A stretch of 64,000 nt of DNA, from contig NZ_MJLT01000001.1 of assembly GCF_001766675.1 (NCBI RefSeq), positions 62,001 through 126,000 on the forward strand, written 5' to 3'. This DNA comes from Arthrobacter sp. SW1. Lineage in GTDB: Bacteria; Actinomycetota; Actinomycetes; Actinomycetales; Micrococcaceae. Positions 35,235-43,609 of the stretch are shown in pieces (the stretch's first letter is position 1; every line of letters begins with the position of its first letter). Below the pieces are notes generated by a model. It saw only the letters and a list, made by a program, of their open reading frames with translations, searched no databases and was not told the origin of the DNA. A program made the position numbers and the translations under genes.

Positions 35235-36788
35235 CTAGATGACAGTGTTCGTAACGGGCTGGTCCCGGCGGCTGAACAACTGCTTGGTGCGCGGATCCAG
35301 GAAGATCAGGTACAACGCGAACAGCAGCGCGATGATCGCCGCAGCGTTCCGCGCCAGGGCCAAGGCCAGGCCGACGTCTCCGCTCTGCAGGTACGGGAAC
35401 ACTTCCAACTGGTCGGAGATCGCGTAGACCATGAAGAAGGACACCACGAAGTAGAGGGTCTTGACCTGCCAGTCGTTCCGGATGCCGGTCACCGCAAACA
35501 GCGGGATCAGCCACACCACGTACCAGGACTGGATCATCGGAGCCAGCAGCACGATCGCCGCGAACGCAAGGGTCAGGCGACGCATGACGCGGTCATGGCT
35601 GCCCCGGAATACCTGCCAGGCGACAATTCCCACGGCAAGTACCTTGCCGGCGTCGTACACCCACTTCGCAACGCCCCACCCGTCAAGGCCGAACACGTTC
35701 ACGATCGAGGCGACAATCAGGCCGAGCAGCCCCACCGGGGCGTACCAGATCCACACGCTGCCAGGGGCGGACAGACCCTTGATCCAGCCGAAACCGAAGC
35801 CGTTGACCGCGCCCAGCGCGTAGAGGATCCCGAGCGCGAGGCCCGCCGTCAGGCCCCAGAACAGGAACTTGCGCGGCCAGCTGGCACCCTTGCCCGCCCA
35901 GAGCAGGCCGATGAACGGCAGGAAGACCACCGTGATCGGCTTGACCGAAATTGACAGGGTCACCAGCACGATGCCCAGGATCACGCGGCGGGTTGCGCAA
36001 TAGTACAGACCCGCCAGGGCGAGTCCGATCATCAGTGCGTCGTTGTGCACGCTGGCGATGAAGTTGGTGAGGAAGAGCGGATTTGCGGCGGTGAGCCAGA
36101 GGGCGCGGTGCGGGTTCACTCCGTGCAGTTCGGCCAGCTTGGGGACGTAGATGACGCAGAGGACAATCCCGACGGCGGCCGCCACCCTGAAGAGCATGAC
36201 GCTCGCCTCGGGCTGGACGTTCGTCACCCACACCACGAATTGTTCGATCCACAGGAAGAACTGCCCGTACGGGACCGGGGCTTCGGTCCACATCTTGTCG
36301 GCGCCGAGCTGGAAATAGTTCGGGAGCGCGGAAATGCCGTTCTCGTAGGGGTTGATGCCTTCGACCATCAGGCGGCCCTGGCCGATGTACGCGTACACGT
36401 CGCGGCTGAACAGCGGAACGGTGAACATCATGGGCAGGCCCCAGGCGAGGATCGCCTGCAGCGTCGCCTTGCGGGCTTCCTGGCCCCAGACCCGTACCCG
36501 CTGGCCCAGCCGCAGCCACGCACGCACCAGGAGCATGCCGCCCACCGAGAGCAGCACGATCGAAAGGGCAACCCCGACAGCCTCGGTGCGCATCCAGATG
36601 AACAACGGCAAGCGGCGGAGTTCGGACACCGGGGCCAGCCAGCCCACGCCCAGGGAACCGAAAACGAGGAACATCGAACCGACGAAGCCTGCGATCAGCG
36701 GCGAGCGTGCGTTGTCCACTTCCGGCAGGTTTCCTGCATCGGACGGCGTCCGGTCGTCCTTGCTGGCAGCAGGTACAGGCGCCGTCAT
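35235..36788 (-). CDS. Polyprenol-phosphate-mannose alpha-1,6-mannosyltransferase (MptB-like, GT-C)
   Basis: 517 aa with about a dozen hydrophobic segments. Similar proteins (MptB) use polyprenol-phosphate mannose to extend alpha-1,6-mannan cores of lipomannan-type glycolipids on the outer side of the membrane. GT-C features are the loop FSRDVYAYIGQGRLMVEGINPY (conserved Asp), YGQFFLWIEQ and ASVHNDALMIGLALAG. The first 30 residues are cytosolic and polar. In an Arthrobacter-type cell it would serve lipomannan or lipoglycan synthesis; the exact acceptor is inferred. Confidence 0.82.
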   Translation of the reverse strand: MTAPVPAASKDDRTPSDAGNLPEVDNARSPLIAGFVGSMFLVFGSLGVGWLAPVSELRRLPLFIWMRTEAVGVALSIVLLSVGGMLLVRAWLRLGQRVRVWGQEARKATLQAILAWGLPMMFTVPLFSRDVYAYIGQGRLMVEGINPYENGISALPNYFQLGADKMWTEAPVPYGQFFLWIEQFVVWVTNVQPEASVMLFRVAAAVGIVLCVIYVPKLAELHGVNPHRALWLTAANPLFLTNFIASVHNDALMIGLALAGLYYCATRRVILGIVLVTLSISVKPITVVFLPFIGLLWAGKGASWPRKFLFWGLTAGLALGILYALGAVNGFGFGWIKGLSAPGSVWIWYAPVGLLGLIVASIVNVFGLDGWGVAKWVYDAGKVLAVGIVAWQVFRGSHDRVMRRLTLAFAAIVLLAPMIQSWYVVWLIPLFAVTGIRNDWQVKTLYFVVSFFMVYAISDQLEVFPYLQSGDVGLALALARNAAAIIALLFALYLIFLDPRTKQLFSRRDQPVTNTVI

Positions 36789-36928
36789 TGTCAGAAATGT
36801 CCAATCGTTTGCCGGGCAGGTTCAGGACGCGCCCGTTGGCCGTTCGCGTAGGGGTGGAAGCAGGGCGGAAACCAGCCTCTGCCGTGCTCGAAATCGTATC
36901 ACCGGCGCCGTACGGGGCGCCTGAACTG

Positions 36929-36934
36929 TAGGCT
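36929..36934 (+). promoter_or_regulatory. -10 of a leaderless promoter (orn)
   Basis: TAGGCT, 6 bases, GTG at 36941. Confidence 0.6.
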
Positions 36935-36940
36935 GGGCGG

Positions 36941-37567
36941 GTGCCTATTACTAATGAACGCATCGTGTGGATCGACTGCGAAATGACCGGCCTGGATCTC
37001 GAAAAGGACGCCCTGATCGAGGTGGCCGCGCTGGTGACCGACTCAGAGCTGAACATCCTGGGCGAGGGCGTGGATGTGGTCATCAAGCCCGACGACGCAG
37101 CCTTGGAACAGATGAACGACTTCGTGCGCGACATGCATACGCGCTCCAAGCTCCTCGACGAGCTGCCGCACGGGAAGACCATGGCAGAGGCCGAGGCGCT
37201 CATCCTGGAATACATCGAAGCCTGGGTCCCGGACCCGAAGAAGGCCCCGCTCGGCGGCAACTCGGTGGGCACCGACCGCACCTTCCTCGCGCGCGACATG
37301 CCAAACGTCATCGAGCACCTCCACTACCGGGTGATCGACGTCAGCACCATCAAGGAACTGTCCCGCCGCTGGTTCCCGCGCGCCTATTTCCAGGCGCCCG
37401 CCAAGCACGGCGGCCACCGCGCCCTGGGGGACATCAAGGACTCCATCGATGAACTGCGCTACTACCGGGAAGCAGTCTTCGTGCCCGCCCCGGGCCCGGA
37501 CACCGCCACCGCGCAGAAAATCTCACGTCGGATTTCGGGCACCGCCGAAGAGGCCACCCCGGTGTGA
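36941..37567 (+). CDS. orn: Oligoribonuclease
   Basis: 208 aa. DEDDh 3'-5' exonuclease that clears 2-5-nt RNA fragments, including pGpG. The ExoI motif is WIDCEMTGLDLEKDALIEVA, ExoII lies in NSVGTDRTFLARDMP, and ExoIII is HRALGDIKDSIDEL with the catalytic His and Asp. The C-terminus extends about 25 residues beyond the E. coli protein. GTG start is set by a leaderless -10. Confidence 0.96.
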   Translation: MPITNERIVWIDCEMTGLDLEKDALIEVAALVTDSELNILGEGVDVVIKPDDAALEQMNDFVRDMHTRSKLLDELPHGKTMAEAEALILEYIEAWVPDPKKAPLGGNSVGTDRTFLARDMPNVIEHLHYRVIDVSTIKELSRRWFPRAYFQAPAKHGGHRALGDIKDSIDELRYYREAVFVPAPGPDTATAQKISRRISGTAEEATPV

Positions 37568-37582
37568 TCTGCGTTACCTTTG

Positions 37583-37596
37583 GGGGAATTTTCCCC
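37583..37596. repeat. Short inverted repeat after orn
   Basis: GGGGAA-TT-TTCCCC, 15 bases after the orn stop. Too short to call a terminator with confidence. Confidence 0.4.
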
Positions 37597-37636
37597 GAAA
37601 CGGCAAAAAGTGGCATCGCGGCCGCCAAACACGATG

Positions 37637-37642
37637 TATAGT
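37637..37642 (+). promoter_or_regulatory. -10 element of tRNA-His
   Basis: TATAGT, 53 bases before the tRNA. The -35 is not clear (TGGCAT at 20 bases). Confidence 0.5.
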
Positions 37643-37695
37643 TTTTGTCGTTGCCTTCGCAGGCGGCGGGTCATTCCGCTGCTCATAAGGCACAT

Positions 37696-37769
37696 GGTGG
37701 GCGTAGCTCAGTTGGCAGAGCGCCTGGTTGTGGTCCAGGAGGTCGCGGGTTCAACCCCCGTCGCTCACC
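37696..37769 (+). tRNA. tRNA-His (anticodon GTG)
   Basis: 74 nt including the encoded G-1, which pairs with C73 as required for histidyl-tRNA synthetase. Acceptor GTGGGCG/CGCTCAC, anticodon loop TTGTGGT. CCA is not encoded. Confidence 0.96.
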
Positions 37770-37801
37770 CGCAGAAGGCTGGTAGTTGGTACCGGTCAGC
37801 C

Positions 37802-37843
37802 AAAGGCCGCACTGGTTTCCAGTGCGGCCTTTGTTTTATTTCC
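37802..37843 (+). terminator. Terminator of tRNA-His
   Basis: Perfect 14-bp stem AAAGGCCGCACTGG / CCAGTGCGGCCTTT with a TTT loop, then GTTTTATTT. Confidence 0.93.
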
Positions 37844-37877
37844 GCTACCACCACGCAGCAAGGAAGAACCAGCCGAC

Positions 37878-38450
37878 ATGACCGTCCTGCCCATCACCAT
37901 CTGGGGCGAGCCCGTCCTCCACCGCCGGGCCAGCGAAGTCGAGGTTTTCGACGACGAACTGCGGACCCTGATCGCGGACATGTTCGAAACCAACGAGGCC
38001 GCGAACGGCGTTGGGCTGGCCGCACCGCAGGTAGGCGTCGGCAAACGGCTCTTCATCTTCAAATACGCCAATGACGACGACGCTCCCGACGAAGGCGTCG
38101 TGGTGAATCCGGTCCTGACCCTGTCCAAGATTTCCGGCGCCCTGCCCGACCCGGACGAACACGTTGAAGGCTGCCTCTCCTTCCCCGGCGAGCACTACCC
38201 CCTGCAGCGTGCCGAGTGGGCACGGGTCCAGGGCTTCGACGGTGACGGTAACCCGGTGGACTTCGTGGCAACCGGATGGTTCGCCCGCGTCATGCAGCAC
38301 GAGTTCGACCACCTGGACGGCAAGCTCTACGTGAACAAGCTGGTGGACCGCTACTCCAAGAAGGCAATGAAGCAGGCAAAGAAGCATGGTTGGGGCGTCC
38401 CTGGCCTGACGTGGATGCCCGGCGTCGATCCCGATCCTTTCGGGCACTGA
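37878..38450 (+). CDS. def: Peptide deformylase
   Basis: 190 aa. Removes N-formyl from nascent proteins. The three catalytic motifs are complete: GVGLAAPQVG, EGCLSFPGE (metal Cys) and QHEFDHLDG (two metal His and catalytic Glu). ATG at 37878, with AGGAAG upstream. Nearby map encodes the next enzyme of N-terminal processing but is broken. Confidence 0.97.
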   Translation: MTVLPITIWGEPVLHRRASEVEVFDDELRTLIADMFETNEAANGVGLAAPQVGVGKRLFIFKYANDDDAPDEGVVVNPVLTLSKISGALPDPDEHVEGCLSFPGEHYPLQRAEWARVQGFDGDGNPVDFVATGWFARVMQHEFDHLDGKLYVNKLVDRYSKKAMKQAKKHGWGVPGLTWMPGVDPDPFGH

Positions 38451-38465
38451 GGGGCGGCCCAAGCG

Positions 38466-39305
38466 ATGGCCCCCGTGGACCGCACCGCCCTGCTTGAGCT
38501 CCTGGACATCCAGGGCGATGACGCACGCGAATGCGCTGCGCTGCTCTCCACGCCGGCGAATGACCACGTGCTCGCGGCAATGGCGGCACTCCGCACCCGC
38601 CTCGGCACGTTCACTGCGCAGCCCGCATCCGTGGAAGGTTGCACCGAAACCGACTGGATCGAAGCGTTGCTGCGCTTCGCACCGGCCGCTGCGGAGTACC
38701 AGCGCTCGCTCGGCATCCCCGCGGAGCTGACAGCCGCGGCCCTCGCCGACATGGGACTGCAGCTCCGGATCAACCGCCGCGTCCACGGCCGCTTCGGCCT
38801 CGATACCTGGGGCTGGCTTACCCTCCATATGGCCGGCAACATGTTCCGGCTGGGTCGCCTGCAGTACCACCTGGTCCGCAGCGAAGGCGGCGAACCACCG
38901 GCTCCCGACGGCGAATGGATCACCGGCCTGCATATCCCCGAGGACGGCGGGCTCTCCCCCGCCGCGGTCGATGAAAGCCTCGCATTCGCCCGCGCATTCT
39001 TAGGCCGCCACTTCCCGGACAAGCCCGTGCGGTTCGCCACCTGCGATTCCTGGATGCTGGACCCTTATCTTTCCGAACGTCTTCCGGACAGCAACATCGC
39101 CGCCTTCGCCCGCCGCTTCACCGTGCACCGGTGTTCCGACGCGGCCAGCGACGCCGTCTACTTCACCTTCCGCACCCGCGACATGGCCAACCTTGCACAG
39201 CTGCCGCGGGAGACCTCCCTGCAGCGGGTGGTCCTTGAACGGATCGACGACGGCGGCACCTGGCAGCTGGGGCACGGTTACCTGGAGCTTCCCGCGGCGC
39301 AGTAG
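38466..39305 (+). CDS. Acyltransferase-domain protein (GNAT-like C-terminal half)
   Basis: 279 aa. It resembles actinobacterial proteins annotated with an N-terminal acyltransferase domain and a GNAT-like C-terminal domain: GLDTWGWLTLHMAGNMFRLGRLQYHL in the middle, ATCDSWMLDPYLSERLPDSNIAAFARRF after it, and REtSLQRVVLERIDDGGTWQLGHGYL at the end. No substrate is evident. It starts 15 bases after def and is probably co-transcribed with it. Confidence 0.65.
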   Translation: MAPVDRTALLELLDIQGDDARECAALLSTPANDHVLAAMAALRTRLGTFTAQPASVEGCTETDWIEALLRFAPAAAEYQRSLGIPAELTAAALADMGLQLRINRRVHGRFGLDTWGWLTLHMAGNMFRLGRLQYHLVRSEGGEPPAPDGEWITGLHIPEDGGLSPAAVDESLAFARAFLGRHFPDKPVRFATCDSWMLDPYLSERLPDSNIAAFARRFTVHRCSDAASDAVYFTFRTRDMANLAQLPRETSLQRVVLERIDDGGTWQLGHGYLELPAAQ

Positions 39306-39359
39306 CGGGAAGCTCCCCGCCTGAGCGGTCCCGCTTGCTGCGCCGTTCCGGGCCGCCGC

Positions 39360-40154
39360 CTACGGCCGGATGGTCTGCTGCCCCGGGCAGCTGGCGAGCA
39401 CCCGTTTCATGGCCTCCTTCTCCGCAGACGTGACCCACAGCCGGTAGGCGGCCTTCACGGAGATCTGGCGTGCAACGTAGTGGCAGCGGAACTTCTTGTT
39501 TGCCGGCAGCCAGGTGGCGGCGTCTCCGGCGCCCTTCTTGACATTGGCCGGACCGTCCACGGCGATGAGGTTCAGGGGATCGTTGGCGAAGGTGCTGCGC
39601 TGCGTTGCCGTGAGCTGCTTGGCACCCTTCTGCCAGGCATCACCCAGTGCCACGACGTGGTCGATCTGGACGGCCTTGCTGCTTTCCGGGCCCCGCTCGA
39701 ATTCCACAGGCTTGCCGACGTAGGGCTCCGCGAGGGAACCCCCGGCGACTTTGCATTTGGAGCCCTTGCTGAAACGAAGTTGTGTGAGGTCACGGCGGAG
39801 GATGTCGTTGCGGGTGTCGCAACCGTTCCGGTCCGCGTCCAGCCAGGCCTGGCCGAAGCTGGAACGATCGTAGTCGTCTTTGCCTGCCCGGCCTTTGACG
39901 GCGAGGGTTTCCAAGGCTTCAGCCGCGGTGCCGGCGGGAACGGGGGCCACGGACCGGACCGGCTTCATCCAGCGGTAATCAGCGACCGGTGCCGAATCCG
40001 GACCTGAAACTGCGGTTTCCGCGACGGCGAACTGCCCGTTGGTGAAGAACCACGCTACGCCGCCGATCACTGCGGCCAGCGCCAAAGCCAGCACGGCCCA
40101 GGCTTGGCGGGAACGGCGTCGGGCACGCCGGTAGGCGGTCCAGGTGGTGCTCAA
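39360..40154 (-). CDS. Membrane-anchored or secreted HNH-type endonuclease family protein
   Basis: 264 aa. A basic N-terminus and one hydrophobic helix (about 17-37) place the rest outside the cell. The catalytic core is the GmrSD/DUF1524-like HNH form: VQIDHVVALGDAWQKGA, NDPLNLIAVDGPANVKKGAGDAATWLP and FRCHYVARQI. Cysteines (NGCDTRND, SKCKVA, FRCHY, ASCPGQ) could form disulfides. The role could be nutrient scavenging, DNA uptake or antagonism; none is shown. Possible -10 TAGGCT at about 40190 on the minus strand. Confidence 0.85.
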   Translation of the reverse strand: MSTTWTAYRRARRRSRQAWAVLALALAAVIGGVAWFFTNGQFAVAETAVSGPDSAPVADYRWMKPVRSVAPVPAGTAAEALETLAVKGRAGKDDYDRSSFGQAWLDADRNGCDTRNDILRRDLTQLRFSKGSKCKVAGGSLAEPYVGKPVEFERGPESSKAVQIDHVVALGDAWQKGAKQLTATQRSTFANDPLNLIAVDGPANVKKGAGDAATWLPANKKFRCHYVARQISVKAAYRLWVTSAEKEAMKRVLASCPGQQTIRP

Positions 40155-40299
40155 GGGAAAGTCCTTTCGATACGGATTCAGTCCCTCGAGCCTAGGTCAG
40201 GCGACCGACATTATTTGCGGTATCCACAGTGTGGAGGAGCACACGGCAAGCGCCGGGCGGGCCGGCCGCCGGTTAAAAGGCAAGGGCCGCCGTCGGGGG

Positions 40300-40509
40300 C
40301 TATTGCTCCCGGGCGACCCGTTTCAGATCTTCGTCGGCGACTGCCAGCAGCGATTCCAGCTGGGAAACCCGCTCTGCGGAAACGTCGCCGCTCGCATGGG
40401 CGGCCCGGGCTTCGTCCAGCAGGCGCTTGGCTTCCTTCTGGTTTGCCCTGGCGACGTCCAGCGCGTGTTCAAGGGTGGTGTCGTGGACCAGGATCTCTTC
40501 GCGTTCCAT
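40300..40509 (-). CDS. Small helical protein of unknown function
   Basis: 69 aa, highly charged and almost all helix-forming (MEREEILVHDTTLEHALDVARANQKEAKRLL...), likely a short coiled coil. No recognised family. A CACAAT 6 bases before the ATG (40516-40521) fits the leaderless pattern, which supports it as a real gene. Confidence 0.65.
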   Translation of the reverse strand: MEREEILVHDTTLEHALDVARANQKEAKRLLDEARAAHASGDVSAERVSQLESLLAVADEDLKRVAREQ

Positions 40510-40525
40510 GCGTCCATTGTGCTCA

Positions 40526-40563
40526 GCTTTCCCGGCCGATTCCAGAGAACCGGCCGGGAAAGC
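40526..40563 (-). terminator. Hairpin after the gapB-like gene
   Basis: Perfect 13-bp stem GCTTTCCCGGCCG / CGGCCGGGAAAGC with a 12-nt loop, 19 bases after the dehydrogenase stop. It lacks a T run on the minus strand and abuts the promoter of the small downstream gene. Confidence 0.6.
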
Positions 40564-40581
40564 AAGCTTCCTGAAACAGGA

Positions 40582-42066
40582 TCAGACAGTAGCGCCTGCG
40601 AGGGCGGCGTCCGCGGGGGCGCCCTGCGCCGGGAAGAACGGCGGGTTGACGCCGGCCATTTCCTCCATCACACGGACAACCTGGCAGCTGTAGCCGAATT
40701 CGTTGTCGTACCAGACGTAGACCACGAGGTTCTTGTCGTTGGCGATGGTGGCCAGGCCGTCAACGATGCCCGCACGGCGGGAACCCACGAAGTCGGTGGA
40801 GACAACTTCAGGCGAATCGATGTAGTCGATCTGCTTCCGCAGCCCGGAGTGCAGCGACATTTCGCGCAGGTAGGTGTTCACCTCGTCCTTGGTGGTGCCC
40901 TTCTCCAGGTTGAGGTTCAGGATGGCCATGGAGACGTCCGGGGTGGGAACGCGGATGGCGTTGCCCGTGAGCTTGCCCTGCAGTTCGGGAAGGGCCTTGG
41001 CCACGGCCTTCGCTGCGCCGGTTTCGGTGATGACCATGTTGAGCGCGGCCGAACGTCCACGGCGGTCGCCCTTGTGGAAGTTGTCGATCAGGTTCTGGTC
41101 GTTGGTGAAGGAGTGCACGGTTTCCACGTGCCCGTGGATGACGCCGAACTTGTCGTTGAGGGCCTTGAGCACGGGAGTGATGGCGTTGGTGGTGCAGGAG
41201 GCGGCGGTGACGATGGTGTCGCTGTCCTGGATGTCCGTGTGGTTGATGCCATGGACGATGTTCTTGAGATCGCCCTTGCCCGGTGCCGTGAGGAGCACGC
41301 GGGCAACGCCCTTGCTCTGCAGGTGCTGGGACAGGCCCTCGGCGTCACGCCAGCGGCCGGTGTTGTCCACCACCAGGGCGTCCTTGATGCCGTAAGCGGT
41401 GTAGTCGATGGTGGCGGGGTTGTCCGAGTAGATCACCTGGATCTGCACGCCGTTGGCCGTGATGGTGTTGGCTTCCTCGTCCACGCGGATGGTGCCCTCG
41501 AAGGAACCATGCACGGAGTCGCGGCGCAGCAGGCTGGCGCGCTTGGCAAGGTCGTTTTCGGCACCCTTGCGGACGACGATGGCGCGCAGGCGCAGGCCGT
41601 GCCCGCCGCCGGCCTTTTCGATGAGGAGGCGGGCCAGCAGGCGGCCGATGCGGCCGAAACCGTAGAGGACGACGTCGGTGCTGGTGCGGTCATCTGCGCC
41701 GCGGCGGCCCACGATGGCCGCCAGTTCTTCGCGCAGGAAGCTGTCCAGGGAGGTTCCGGGAGCCTGGGCCTTGAACTTCTCGTTGAGGAGGGCGATGTCG
41801 ATGGCAGCGGCGCCAAGCTCAAGGCCGGCGAGGGCGTTCAGCAGCGGCGCGGTCTCTTCCAGCGGCAGCTCTGCGTTGCTCATCCGGCGGGCGAAGCGGT
41901 GCGCCTTCAGGATGTTCATGGAGGACTTGTTGATGAGGCTGCGGCCGTGGATGCTGGTCACCACGTTGTTTTCACGGTACAAACGGCCGATGACCGGGAT
42001 CATGGCTTCGGCGAGCGCCTCGCGGCCCATCCACGAATCAAGACAAGAATCAGACGACTGGGTCAC
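40582..42066 (-). CDS. Glyceraldehyde-3-phosphate dehydrogenase with N-terminal extension (GapB-like)
   Basis: 494 aa, about 130 to 150 longer than classical GAPDH. The Rossmann start is VVLYGFGRIGRLLARLLIE at about 130 and the catalytic Cys is 291 (ASCTTNAI). The N-terminal part (CLDSWMGREALAEAMIPVIGRLYREN) is helical. The arrangement matches the second GAPDH of Corynebacterium (GapB), which favours the gluconeogenic direction with NADP. GTG start at 42066 follows AGGAAGG by 7 bases. Cofactor and direction are inferred from that homologue. Confidence 0.88.
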   Translation of the reverse strand: MTQSSDSCLDSWMGREALAEAMIPVIGRLYRENNVVTSIHGRSLINKSSMNILKAHRFARRMSNAELPLEETAPLLNALAGLELGAAAIDIALLNEKFKAQAPGTSLDSFLREELAAIVGRRGADDRTSTDVVLYGFGRIGRLLARLLIEKAGGGHGLRLRAIVVRKGAENDLAKRASLLRRDSVHGSFEGTIRVDEEANTITANGVQIQVIYSDNPATIDYTAYGIKDALVVDNTGRWRDAEGLSQHLQSKGVARVLLTAPGKGDLKNIVHGINHTDIQDSDTIVTAASCTTNAITPVLKALNDKFGVIHGHVETVHSFTNDQNLIDNFHKGDRRGRSAALNMVITETGAAKAVAKALPELQGKLTGNAIRVPTPDVSMAILNLNLEKGTTKDEVNTYLREMSLHSGLRKQIDYIDSPEVVSTDFVGSRRAGIVDGLATIANDKNLVVYVWYDNEFGYSCQVVRVMEEMAGVNPPFFPAQGAPADAALAGATV

Positions 42067-42353
42067 AGAACTACCTTCCTAGGGTCAACCGCGCACGTCT
42101 TCGTGCGCAGATGGCGGCCGCCCGGAGTAATCCTGCGGCACAGGCATCGCAGGGGCTTCGGTCCGCCCCGGATGCCACGATTGATCGCAAAGAAAAACCG
42201 CCGGCTGCGAACGCAGTACCGGCGGGGAACTTCAGCGTTCACCATCCATTCTAGGGTCTGGCAGGCACGCGAGGCGCGCCCGGAACCGTGAATTCACTCA
42301 CATGACTGAAGCGGTTTCCGCGGTCATGTTCGGGGAAACGGCCCCTTGCGTGG

Positions 42354-42738
42354 GACGGGGCAGCCGATACGCCGGGTTCTGTCATTCCGGGCCGTTGCCG
42401 GCCGGGAAGAGGCGACCATCCATCTACGGACGCCGTTGCCGGCGCCCTCCAGCGGCCTACCCGGACACTCGGGCGGGCAGCCCTCGAACGTGTCCTGTCT
42501 GGCCTTGCTCCGGGTGGGGTTTACCTAGCCTTCCCGGTCACCCGGGAAGCTGGTGGTCTCTTACACCACCGTTTCACCCTTACCTGTGTTCCGCGTAAAC
42601 GCGGAGCACGGCGGTCTGTTTTCTGTGGCACTGGCCTGCGGGTTACCCCGAGTGGGCGTTACCCACCACCCTGCCCTGTGGAGCCCGGACGTTCCTCGAG
42701 CCACTTGCGTGGCGCGCGGTCGCCTGGCTGCCCCGTCC
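42354..42738 (-). ncRNA. rnpB: RNase P RNA (type A)
   Basis: About 385 nt on the minus strand. P1 pairs GACGGGGCAGCC (42737-42726) with GGCTGCCCCGTC (42365-42354). Conserved blocks are GAGGAACGTCCGGGCTCC, AGGGTGAAACGGTGG with GTAAGAGACCACC, and ACAGAACCCGGCGTATCGG near the 3' end. The first block has GAGGAACGT where most bacteria have GAGGAAAGT. The flanks between the dehydrogenase and this RNA (42067-42353) hold no gene. Confidence 0.95.
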
Positions 42739-42745
42739 GCATTCC

Positions 42746-42751
42746 ATTCTA
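42746..42751 (-). promoter_or_regulatory. -10 element of rnpB
   Basis: TAGAAT on the minus strand, 7 bases before the P1 helix, which agrees with the predicted 5' end. Confidence 0.65.
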
Positions 42752-42793
42752 GCCGTGCCGGAGGCCGGGTCCTGCCGCCCCGCCAGGCACCGG

Positions 42794-42799
42794 TACTAT
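42794..42799 (+). promoter_or_regulatory. -10 of a leaderless promoter (yaaA)
   Basis: TACTAT, 6 bases, GTG at 42806. Confidence 0.6.
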
Positions 42800-42805
42800 C
42801 GACGG

Positions 42806-43570
42806 GTGCTGATTCTCCTCCCGCCCTCCGAAGGCAAGACTCCCGCGGCCAAGGGTCCCGCCGTCGACTGGGAGGCACTGAGCTTCCCGGACCTCAACAG
42901 CTACCGCGCCAAAGTGCTGGACGCCCTGGGACTGGTCAGCGCGCATGAGGACGCACTCGCCTTGCTGGGTGTCGGAGCCTCCTTGAAAGACGACGTCGAA
43001 CGCAATACCCGCCTGCACGCCGAACCTGCGGCCCCGGCCTATGAACTGTACTCGGGCGTGCTGTACGACGCCCTTGGCTATAAGAGCCTTACTCCCGCCC
43101 AGCGCCGGAAGGCCACCGAGTCGGTCCTCGTGATCTCCGCCCTGTGGGGCGCGCTCAGCTTCGGTGACCGGGTGCCCGCCTACCGCCTGTCCATGGGAAC
43201 TGCATTGCCCGACGTCGGACGGCTGGCTTCCTTCTGGAAGCCGCAGCTGACGGCGGCACTCGCCGCGCGGAGCGAGGGCGAACTGTTGGTGGACTGCCGC
43301 TCAAGCACCTATGCAGCGGCGTGGACTCCCCCACCGGCGCAGACCGTGACGGTGAACGTCTTCACGGAGGCGAACGGCAAGCGCACGGTGGTCAGCCATT
43401 TCGCCAAGCACACACGGGGCGAGCTGGCCAGGCACCTGCTCAGCCGGCGCGGCAAGGCTCCGGCCACCCCTGAGCAGTTGCTCAAGGCGGCACAGGAACG
43501 CTGGGCGGCCGAACTCGTCGAAGGAACGGCCCGGAAAGCCCACGCGCTGAACGTCATCCTGCCCGGTTAG
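42806..43570 (+). CDS. yaaA: YaaA family peroxide stress protein
   Basis: 254 aa. The family (DUF328) lowers free iron and protects DNA during peroxide stress in E. coli. The hallmark ILLPPSEGKTP is at the N-terminus; YSGVLYDALGYKSL and SALWGALSFGDRVPAYRLSMG follow, and KRTVVSHFAKHTRGELARHLL is in the C-terminal part. GTG start by leaderless promoter, rejecting the upstream frame. Confidence 0.9.
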   Translation: MLILLPPSEGKTPAAKGPAVDWEALSFPDLNSYRAKVLDALGLVSAHEDALALLGVGASLKDDVERNTRLHAEPAAPAYELYSGVLYDALGYKSLTPAQRRKATESVLVISALWGALSFGDRVPAYRLSMGTALPDVGRLASFWKPQLTAALAARSEGELLVDCRSSTYAAAWTPPPAQTVTVNVFTEANGKRTVVSHFAKHTRGELARHLLSRRGKAPATPEQLLKAAQERWAAELVEGTARKAHALNVILPG

Positions 43571-43609
43571 CCGGCGCTCAAAGCCAGGAGCTCCGGCTAA
43601 ATCAGGAAC

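Noticed and set aside
40155..40299. Possible small RNA between the HNH gene and the 69-aa gene
   Set aside because: Only a weak TAGGCT and no strong hairpin; nothing supports a transcript.
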